64,000 bases of DNA from Actinacidiphila bryophytorum. Its GTDB lineage: Bacteria > Actinomycetota > Actinomycetes > Streptomycetales > Streptomycetaceae. The stretch spans positions 53,961 to 117,960 of the forward strand of contig NZ_JAFFIX010000028.1 in assembly GCF_016916835.1 (NCBI RefSeq), given 5' to 3'. Every line of letters begins with the position of its first letter. Position 1 is the first letter of the stretch. The position numbers and the translations under genes are program-made. Positions 58,426 to 64,000 of the stretch are shown here, in pieces. The notes below the pieces were generated by a model. The model saw only the letters and a list, made by a program, of their open reading frames with translations, was not told where the DNA came from and made no database searches.

Positions 58426-59007
58426 TCACCCCTCGGAGATGGTGATTTTGGCGGGGGGCATGGTGGGCAGTTCGAACTCCACCTGGGTGGTGGTGGGGGG
58501 TGGGGAGGGGAACTGCGCGAAGAACGGCCGCGTCTCCTGGGGCTCGATGCCGGTCAGGCCCATCGTGCACAGGCACATGCCGCCGGTGTCCCGGAGGACG
58601 TAGTAGCGCTTCTTGCCCGCCTCGTCGATGAGCGAGGCGCCGGCGACCGAGTCGCCCGAGGCCTGCAGCGCGACCTCCTCCCCCATCCAGTCGGTGGCGC
58701 TGAAGGGCTCGTCGCCGTTGTTGGTGATCTCGCCCTTGACCGTGACGTACCCGCCGCTGTCGCGCACCGCGGAGTTGATGGTCACCACCATGCCCGCCTC
58801 ACCCTTGAGCTGGGCGATCACCTTCGACGGCTCGTCGCTGGGTGTGCTGTCGGCTCCGGTGGCCCCGGCTCCGTGGGAGGCGCTCGTGGATCCCGCCGGC
58901 TTGCCGTCGCCCTTCGCCCCGCCGCCACCGCCTCCGCAGCCGGTGAGTGCCAGCGCGAACACGACGGCGGTCACCGCCGCGGACGCGGCACCGCGCCTGT
59001 GTCCCAT
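58426..59007 (-). CDS. Tad-cluster lipoprotein
   Basis: A 193-residue predicted lipoprotein. The signal segment is AAVTAVVFALALTGC, with the lipidated Cys about position 24, and a Gly/Ser/Ala-rich spacer leads to an Ig-like beta domain (VVTINSAVRDSGGYVTVKGEITN). DTGGMCLCTMG is an unusual Cys-x-Cys stretch. It lies between the TadG-like and OmpA-like genes, so an envelope role in pilus assembly is likely. An alternative GTG at 59043 overlaps the previous stop (GTGA) but has no SD. Confidence 0.78.
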   Translation of the reverse strand: MGHRRGAASAAVTAVVFALALTGCGGGGGGAKGDGKPAGSTSASHGAGATGADSTPSDEPSKVIAQLKGEAGMVVTINSAVRDSGGYVTVKGEITNNGDEPFSATDWMGEEVALQASGDSVAGASLIDEAGKKRYYVLRDTGGMCLCTMGLTGIEPQETRPFFAQFPSPPPTTTQVEFELPTMPPAKITISEG

Positions 59008-59039
59008 CGTTCCCCGTTCCCGCACCACGCGACCGCCTC

Positions 59040-59630
59040 TCACTTGGTCAGGTGGACTGTGTAGAAGGTGGCCAGATTGAGCCGGAAGTTCCCGGCCTTC
59101 GGATCGATCGTCACTTCGCGGTGGTCACAGGTGAACTCGAGTGCCGCCGCCAGCTTGTCGCGGAAGACGCAGCGCGGTTCGACCACGGCCGTCGCGGTGG
59201 CGGTGGCACGGACGTTCTCCGTGCCGTCCACCACCGACGTACCCACCGTGCCGCGCGTCACGACGTCCACGACGTAGCCCACCGGTCCCGAGAGCGCGTC
59301 GCAGCGGGTCGTGGTGGCGTCGTTGTCGGCTGCGAACTGCCGTGCCGTGCCGCACGGGTCACCGCGGTCGACGGTACCCACCGTCGTCAGCAGGCGGCCC
59401 AGCAGGTCGGGATCGCCCGCGGCCAGCGCGGCGAGGAACTGGTCCTGCACCGCGTCCCGCCGCTCCCTCGCCGCCGCCAGCGCCGCGGAATCGGCCGCCG
59501 TCTGGGCGCTGTTGCGCGTGACCGACGCCTGGCCGACGGCGAAGAAGGCGAAGGCGAGGAAGAACAGGGCGGCCATGGCGACGATGTAGATCCCCAGGGT
59601 CTGGCCCCTGTCGTCCCACCCGCGGGCTAC
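59040..59630 (-). CDS. TadG-like pilus assembly protein, start codon not canonical
   Basis: A protein of about 190 residues with the TadE/TadG N-terminal motif DRGQTLGIYIVAMAALFFLAFAFF as a single membrane helix, followed by the conserved NSAQTAADSAALAAA. The extracytoplasmic remainder has a Cys pair (DPCGT, TTRCDAL). The frame contains no ATG, GTG or TTG ahead of DRGQT. The codon overlapping the flp stop is GTA (GTAG), where a GTG would be expected from a GTGA overlap. A CTG at 59597 or the internal ATG at 59576 are the only alternatives. The boundary given is the GTA position and is uncertain. Confidence 0.7.
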   Translation of the reverse strand, partial: VARGWDDRGQTLGIYIVAMAALFFLAFAFFAVGQASVTRNSAQTAADSAALAAARERRDAVQDQFLAALAAGDPDLLGRLLTTVGTVDRGDPCGTARQFAADNDATTTRCDALSGPVGYVVDVVTRGTVGTSVVDGTENVRATATATAVVEPRCVFRDKLAAALEFTCDHREVTIDPKAGNFRLNLATFYTVHLTK

Positions 59631-59878
59631 TTGCCCCCGCCGCCGGCGATCTTGGTGATCTCGTTGGTGATCGCCTTCTTGACGGCCCGGCCGATGTCCG
59701 TCGTGCTCGTCAGGACCCCGATGATCACCGCGATCACCACCGCTATGCCCAGATACTCGAAGGAGGTCTGGCCGCGGTCGTCGGTGATGCGCCTGCTCAC
59801 GTACCGGGCTGCGCGGTCGGTCTGGGTGCGGAGCCAGACCTCGGCGGTGGTGTAGCGCTGGAGTGCCCACCTGTTCAT
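59627..59878 (-). CDS. Flp/TadE-like small pilin protein
   Basis: An 83-residue protein with a basic N terminus, then DDRGQTSFEYLGIAVVIAVIIGVLTST. The Glu-Tyr after a hydrophilic-to-hydrophobic switch is the hallmark of Flp pilins, where prepilin peptidase cuts just before the hydrophobic segment. The C-terminal ~25 residues end in a Gly-rich tail. It is probably the major pilin of this Tad system. The ATG at 59878 is used; an ATG 15 bp upstream is possible. A 280-bp gap before tadC holds the promoter. Confidence 0.8.
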   Translation of the reverse strand: MNRWALQRYTTAEVWLRTQTDRAARYVSRRITDDRGQTSFEYLGIAVVIAVIIGVLTSTTDIGRAVKKAITNEITKIAGGGGK

Positions 59879-59893
59879 CGTTGTTCGCCCCAT

Positions 59894-60158
59894 CCTTTGT
59901 CACCTGGCTGGTGATACGTACGGCGGTGGCCGTGGGCTGCCCGTCGGGGTCGGGGGTGGTGGTCACGGAGCACCGCCTCTCGCTGGTGGTCGTCGGTTGT
60001 CGTCCGCAGCGGGTTGGATCTGATTGCAGGTGCAAATGTGGTTGCGAATGCAAAGGTACACCCGAACCTCGGGCATTCGCAGCCGGTTGTGCGCCATTCG
60101 CCGCGTGGGCAAGTGGCGTGTACAGCATGACGGTTGGTCACCCTCGGTCGCACCCCGA
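59894..60158 (-). promoter_or_regulatory. Upstream region of the flp-tadG-lipoprotein-ompA operon
   Basis: 265 bp with no gene. It contains two tandem TTGC-N4-GCAA sites (60024-60035 TTGCAGGTGCAA, 60042-60053 TTGCGAATGCAA), centred 18 bp apart, in a relatively AT-rich stretch. They are likely regulator sites for pilin transcription, which would then be separate from the tadA-tadB-tadC unit. Confidence 0.55.
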
Positions 60159-61058
60159 TCACCCGTTTCCGAAGACGTCGCCGAAGTGGATCTGCGAGCC
60201 GATGACGGTGCCGGTGATCAGCAGGATCATGGTCGCGGGGACCAGCAGGACGGTGATGACGCCGGTGGCGCGGGGGACCATGCGGGCGGCGCGGCGGCGG
60301 GCGTTCTGGGCCTCGGTGCGGCGCATGTCGGTGGCGATCTGGAGCAGGGTGCGGGCGATCGGGGCGCCGAGTTCCTCGCCCTGCTGGAGGGCGGTGACGA
60401 ACTGCCCGACCTGGTCGCTGCGGTTGCGCTTGCGGAGCTGGTCGAAGGCGTCGCGGCGGCTGACGCCGACGTCCATCTGGCGCAGGGCGACCCGGATCTC
60501 GTCGGACCAGGGGCCGGTGTAGACGGAGTTGACGCGTTCCAGGGCCTGGCGGAAGCCGAGGCCCGCGCTGACGACGACGGCGAGGACGTCGAGGAAGTCG
60601 GGCAGGGTGCGTTCGATGTCGTCGCGGCGGCGGCGGACGGCGAGCCAGATGCCCAGGTCCGCCCAGCCCCAGCCGTAGGCGAGCAGCAGCAGGGCCAGGA
60701 ACCAGTTGCCGCGGCTGAACAGCAGCAGGGCGGCCAGGCCGCCGAGGCCGCCGTAGACGGCGCGGCGGGCCGCGTAGCGCTCGACGGTCAGGCCGTGCGG
60801 GTGGCCGGCGTGGTCGATCCTGGCCCGCATCTTCGCGATGCGGGCGGGACCCATCATGCGCAGCACCATCGGCGCCCAGCGGATGCCGAGCCGGTCGATG
60901 GCGTTGCCGGCGCGGGTGGTGCGGGTGCGGCCGACGTCGAGGGCGAGGGCCAGGTCGTCGGGGAGTTTGGCGTCGGCGCGCAGCAGCCCGACCGCGTACA
61001 CCACGCCGACCGCGCAGGCGGCGAGGGCCAGCGCCAGGGCGATGCCGATGAGGGTCAT
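60159..61058 (-). CDS. tadC: Tad secretion membrane protein TadC
   Basis: A 299-residue inner-membrane protein of the GspF/T2SSF class. An N-terminal hydrophobic segment, the central cytoplasmic T2SSF domain (LPDFLDVLAVVVSAGLGFRQALERV, then FVTALQQGEELGAPIARTLLQIA) and a C-terminal helix pair (ITVLLVPATMILLITGTVIG) are present. With TadB it forms the membrane platform for pilus extrusion. Start ATG at 61058. It follows tadB by 49 bp. Confidence 0.9.
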   Translation of the reverse strand: MTLIGIALALALAACAVGVVYAVGLLRADAKLPDDLALALDVGRTRTTRAGNAIDRLGIRWAPMVLRMMGPARIAKMRARIDHAGHPHGLTVERYAARRAVYGGLGGLAALLLFSRGNWFLALLLLAYGWGWADLGIWLAVRRRRDDIERTLPDFLDVLAVVVSAGLGFRQALERVNSVYTGPWSDEIRVALRQMDVGVSRRDAFDQLRKRNRSDQVGQFVTALQQGEELGAPIARTLLQIATDMRRTEAQNARRRAARMVPRATGVITVLLVPATMILLITGTVIGSQIHFGDVFGNG

Positions 61059-61107
61059 GTCCGGCTCCCGGCGGTGGCGTCAGCGGCGGAAGGGGCGGCG
61101 GCGGGGG

Positions 61108-62109
61108 TCATACGTCGATCCTCGACATGCGGCGGATGAGGGCGAAGCCGAGCGCGTACAGGCCGAGCGAGATCAGGACGCAGATCCTGCCGATGCCCGA
61201 GCCGGTCATCGCGCCGAGCGAGCCCGGCATGATCCGGTCGAGCAGGAAGAGGGAGCCGAGGCCGATGACGGGCACGGCGTAGGCGGTGACGGTGACCTGC
61301 GACATCTGGGTGCGGATCTCGCGGCGGGTCTCCTTGCGCTCCTCCAGGGTGACGGTGAGGTTGCGCAGCGACTCCACGACGGAGCCGCCGGCCCGGCTGG
61401 ACAGCACCAGGGTGGAGACCAGCACGATCAACTCCCGGCTGGGCAGCCGCTGCTGGAGTTCGCCCAGCGCGTCCTCGATGGAGTGGCCGAGCGCCATCGC
61501 GTCGGCGACCTGCTTCAACTCCTCGCCCGCGGGCGCGTCCAGCTCCTCCGCCGCCATCGACACGGCGGTGCGCAGGGCCAGGCCCGCCTGCGTGGCGTTG
61601 GCCAGGACGCGGGCCAGGTCGGGGAGTTGGGCGATGAAGCGCTCGGTGCGGATGCGGCGGCGCCACTCCAGGAAGGAGTACGCGGCCCAGCCCGCGACCA
61701 GTGCGGCGATCGGGCCGAAGAACGGGGCGAGCAGGGTGGCGGCGACCGCCCAGGAGCCGACGACCAGGCCGATCACCGAGGCGGTGAACTGCCCGGGCGT
61801 GAGGTTGGTGCCGGTGGCGGCGAGCCGGCCGGCCAGCCGGCGGCCCCAGGCGTAGCGGCGTACCCGCCGGTCGAGCGCGGCGAAGGGGACGGCGGCGCCG
61901 CCCGGCCCGCCGCTGCCGCCCGCCTCCGCGGCGAGCCGTTCGACCAGCGCGAGCCGGTCGGCCCGGCCGCCGCGCCAGGCGTGCAGGCCCCACACGGCCA
62001 GCCCCAGCGCCAGCATGGTGACGCCGAGGACCAGCAGCGGGTACGGGCCTGCGGCGAAGTTCCGCCCGGTGGCGGCGAGTTCCTGCCCCGGGCCTTGCGG
62101 CAGCGTCAT
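61108..62109 (-). CDS. tadB: Tad secretion membrane protein TadB
   Basis: A 333-residue GspF-type membrane protein paired with TadC. LPDLARVLANATQAGLALRTAVSMAAEEL and LGHSIEDALGELQQRLPSRE form the T2SSF domain. The flanking helices are LLVLGVTMLALGLAVWGLHAW and two at the C terminus. ATG at 62109 has GGAGG 4 nt upstream and overlaps the tadA stop (ATGA), so the two are coupled. Confidence 0.9.
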   Translation of the reverse strand: MTLPQGPGQELAATGRNFAAGPYPLLVLGVTMLALGLAVWGLHAWRGGRADRLALVERLAAEAGGSGGPGGAAVPFAALDRRVRRYAWGRRLAGRLAATGTNLTPGQFTASVIGLVVGSWAVAATLLAPFFGPIAALVAGWAAYSFLEWRRRIRTERFIAQLPDLARVLANATQAGLALRTAVSMAAEELDAPAGEELKQVADAMALGHSIEDALGELQQRLPSRELIVLVSTLVLSSRAGGSVVESLRNLTVTLEERKETRREIRTQMSQVTVTAYAVPVIGLGSLFLLDRIMPGSLGAMTGSGIGRICVLISLGLYALGFALIRRMSRIDV

Positions 62110-63440
62110 TTCGCCTCCCGGCTGTCGAGTTCGAGTTCCGTCGCCCCGACGCCGAAGGCGGCGGGTACGTGTTCGCCGGCGAGGTAGAGGCGCTCGCCGA
62201 TCTCCCGTGGCACGGGCCGGTGTTCGTACCAGCCGCGGACGATGCGGTCCACGCCGAGCGGTTCCGCGCGGAAGCGGGTGGCCGAGGTGAGCTGGAAGAC
62301 GTCCCGGCCGCGGGAGGACAGGACGGCGATCTCGGCGATGCGGCGGCTGCCGTCGACGTGCCGGTGCAGCTGGACCAGCACGTCCACCGCGCTGTTGATC
62401 TGGTCGCGCAGCGCCTCGAAGGGGATCTCGACCTCGCTCATCGAGGCGAGGGTCTGCAGCCTGAGCACCGCGTCCTCCGCGGAGTTGGCGTGCACGGTGG
62501 CCAGCGAGCCGTCGTGTCCCGTGGACATCGCCTGCAGCATGTCGAGGGTCTCGCCGCCGCGGACCTCGCCGACGATGATGCGGTCGGGGCGCATCCGCAA
62601 GCTGTTGCGCACCAGGTCGCGGATGGTGATCCGGCCCTCGCCCTCGACGTTGGGCGGGCGGGACTCCAGGCGGATCACATGCTCCTGCTGGAGCTGGAGT
62701 TCCGCGGCGTCCTCGACGGTGATGATGCGCTCGCCGTCGGGTATCAGCCCCGACAGGGCGTTGAGCAGCGTCGTCTTGCCCGAGCCCGTACCGCCGCTGA
62801 CGATGATGTTGCACCTGGCGCGGACGAACGAGGACAGCAGGAGCAGCATGTGCTCGTCGAGGGTGCCGAGCCCGATGAGTTCCTTGAGCGTGTACGCGCG
62901 CGGGAAGCGGCGGATCGTGAGGGTGGGTCCGGTCAGCGACAGCGGCGGTATCACGACGTTGACCCGCTCGCCCGAGGGCAGCCGGGCGTCGACCATCGGA
63001 TTCGACTCGTCCACCCGGCGGTTGACCGTCGAGACGATGCGCTCGATGGTCTGCAGCAGCTGCTCGGCCGAGGAGAAGCGGGCGGCGACGGGTTCGACCC
63101 GGCCGCCGCGTTCGACGTAGATCCTGTCCGGGCCGTTGACCATGATCTCGGTGACCGTGGGGTCCTCCAGCAGCGGCTCCAGGATGCCCAGGCCCAGTGC
63201 CTCGTCCACGACCCGGCGGATCAGCGCGGCCCGCTCCGCGGTGGACAGCACGGGTCCCTCGCGGCTGATGATGTGCCCGAGCACGCGCTCCAGGCGCGAC
63301 CTGCGCTCGGCCGCCGACAGCGCCGACATCTCGGCGAGGTCGATCTCCTGGAGCAGCTTGGCCCGGTAGACGGCGACCAGGTGGCTCTCCTGGGTCTGCG
63401 GTGTCGCCTCGTCGGGGACGAGTCTCGCGCGCAGGCTCAT
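62106..63440 (-). CDS. tadA: Tad pilus ATPase TadA/CpaF
   Basis: A 444-residue hexameric secretion ATPase. Its N-terminal domain has PTVTEIMVNGPDRIYVERGG, and the ATPase core has IIVSGGTGSGKTTLLNAL (Walker A), the Asp box VEDAAELQL, Walker B RIIVGEVRGGE and the His box LATVHANSAEDA. It powers pilus assembly. ATG at 63440 overlaps the upstream TadE-like stop, and its stop overlaps tadB. Confidence 0.95.
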   Translation of the reverse strand: MSLRARLVPDEATPQTQESHLVAVYRAKLLQEIDLAEMSALSAAERRSRLERVLGHIISREGPVLSTAERAALIRRVVDEALGLGILEPLLEDPTVTEIMVNGPDRIYVERGGRVEPVAARFSSAEQLLQTIERIVSTVNRRVDESNPMVDARLPSGERVNVVIPPLSLTGPTLTIRRFPRAYTLKELIGLGTLDEHMLLLLSSFVRARCNIIVSGGTGSGKTTLLNALSGLIPDGERIITVEDAAELQLQQEHVIRLESRPPNVEGEGRITIRDLVRNSLRMRPDRIIVGEVRGGETLDMLQAMSTGHDGSLATVHANSAEDAVLRLQTLASMSEVEIPFEALRDQINSAVDVLVQLHRHVDGSRRIAEIAVLSSRGRDVFQLTSATRFRAEPLGVDRIVRGWYEHRPVPREIGERLYLAGEHVPAAFGVGATELELDSREAK

Positions 63441-63823
63441 GGGGTGTCCTCCCTGGGCATCGTCGCGGTCCGCGACACCTTCCCGAACAGGTGCACTCCC
63501 GGGAGTACGGACGGCACGTCTATCGCCGCCTTGGCGGTGATCGCGTCGCCGTACGCGGGCCAGGTGATCGTCGCGTCCAGCCAGTCGCTGACCGCGTCCT
63601 CGCCGGCCTGCCGGCCGGCCGCCTTGCCGCCGTCCGGCGGGGGGAGCGCGGCGGTCCTCGCGGCCGTACGGGCCGCCGTTCCCGCCTGCTCGCCGCAGTA
63701 CGCCACCAACCCGAGCTGGATTCCCGCCAGCGCGATGAGCAGCAGGAACGGCACCATCCCGAGGTACTCCAGGGACGCCACCCCCCGGTCCCCTCTGCGC
63801 CGCGGGGCGCCCCGGTCTTCCAC
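63437..63823 (-). CDS. TadE-like pilus assembly protein
   Basis: A 128-residue protein with DRGVASLEYLGMVPFLLLIALAGIQLGLVAY, the TadE signature (Glu-Tyr before a membrane helix), and AGTAARTAARTAAL just after it. The rest is a short extracytoplasmic domain. GTG at 63823 has AGGGGAG upstream. First gene visible of the tad operon. A further upstream gene may lie beyond the window edge. Confidence 0.85.
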   Translation of the reverse strand: MEDRGAPRRRGDRGVASLEYLGMVPFLLLIALAGIQLGLVAYCGEQAGTAARTAARTAALPPPDGGKAAGRQAGEDAVSDWLDATITWPAYGDAITAKAAIDVPSVLPGVHLFGKVSRTATMPREDTP

Positions 63824-63854
63824 GGCTCCCCTGCGCCGCCGGGCGAGCGTTTTC

Positions 63855-63982
63855 AGGGGCGCGGGGAACTGCGCGACCAGCCCCCACCGGGCGCGCGGGT
63901 CGTCACCGTCCGAAAGGGGCTGTTCGGTCCGTACCGGACCACCGGCCGGTGGGGGGCTTGGCGCGCAGTTCCCCGCGCCCCT
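63855..63982. repeat. Dispersed palindromic element, copy 5
   Basis: Full 20-bp arms AGGGGCGCGGGGAACTGCGC (63855-63874) and its complement (63963-63982) enclose 88 bp with the inner palindrome CCACCGGCCGGTGG. The internal sequence is close to copy 2. It is 32 bp upstream of the TadE-like start, so here it may also insulate or influence the tad promoter. Confidence 0.85.
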
Positions 63983-64000
63983 CTGTGCTCGGCCCCGCCG

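Noticed and set aside
1..64000. tRNA genes, rRNA genes, CRISPR arrays, intact transposases or prophage genes
   Set aside because: I scanned for the hallmark motifs (such as the tRNA T-loop GGTTCGAATCC and regularly spaced repeats) and saw none. Weak structured RNAs could be missed by eye.

Overview
The window is very GC-rich DNA, with a strong third-position G/C bias in the real genes. A WhiB-family iron-sulfur regulator, a DUF1707 protein, DUF4245, polyphosphate glucokinase, a SpoIIE-type phosphatase fused to an anti-sigma-like kinase, ispH/xseA/xseB and GlpX-type fructose bisphosphatase point to the chromosome of a Streptomyces-like actinomycete (Streptomycetaceae). The block from about 23 to 44 kb resembles conserved Streptomyces core chromosome. 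This is judged from recalled gene order, not from an alignment. I see no rRNA, tRNA, CRISPR array or intact transposase.

Layout. 1-6.3 kb: the end of a GH18 chitinase gene, a divergent SDR/LysR pair, small hypotheticals, a LysR-type effector domain without an HTH divergent from DUF5997, and an alpha/beta hydrolase. 6.4-15.5 kb (all minus strand): a complete fxs (FxSxx-COOH) RiPP locus, transcribed fxsA precursor, fxsB radical SAM/SPASM maturase with a degenerate HExxH extension, an AAC(3)-like acetyltransferase, a small TIR protein, fxsC, and the giant ATPase/TIR-like/NB-ARC/TPR protein fxsT. This is the most unusual system here: a tiny peptide ending F-x-S-x-x is encoded together with proteins built like immune or signalling sensors. 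15.7-22.6 kb: VOC protein, two SDR/crotonase-fold genes, a SNF2 helicase, an HTH-nucleotidyltransferase/HEPN pair with a clear operator, and a decayed DUF234 ATPase fragment. 23-44 kb: housekeeping genes (ychF, ppgK, ispH, xseAB, nitroreductase, glpX, whiB-like, class I fumarase, MarR with a haloalkane dehalogenase and a quinone reductase, a BrkB-type membrane protein, fumC, DUF402, a methyltransferase, a SpoIIE/GAF/HATPase protein). 44.7-49.8 kb: SPFH protein plus ribbon-helix-helix protein, then a PadR regulator with its ABC exporter. 50-57 kb: AI-2E-type permease, secreted lytic transglycosylase, PIN-PhoH protein, cis-prenyltransferase, aldo-keto reductase, a MITE and a prepilin peptidase. 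57.3-63.8 kb (mostly minus strand): a Tad/Flp pilus cluster (TadE-like, tadA, tadB, tadC, Flp-like, TadG-like, lipoprotein, OmpA-like).

Functional links. Translation is tightly coupled by overlapping stop and start codons in fxsC-fxsT, NTase-HEPN, padR-ABC-FtsX and tadE-tadA-tadB. Many genes outside these operons have a TAnnnT -10 box 6-7 nt before the start codon, which implies leaderless mRNAs. Five copies of one palindromic intergenic element sit mainly at gene ends and may be terminators. Several regulators (PadR, MarR, HTH-NTase, RHH) have well-formed inverted or direct repeats at their own promoters.
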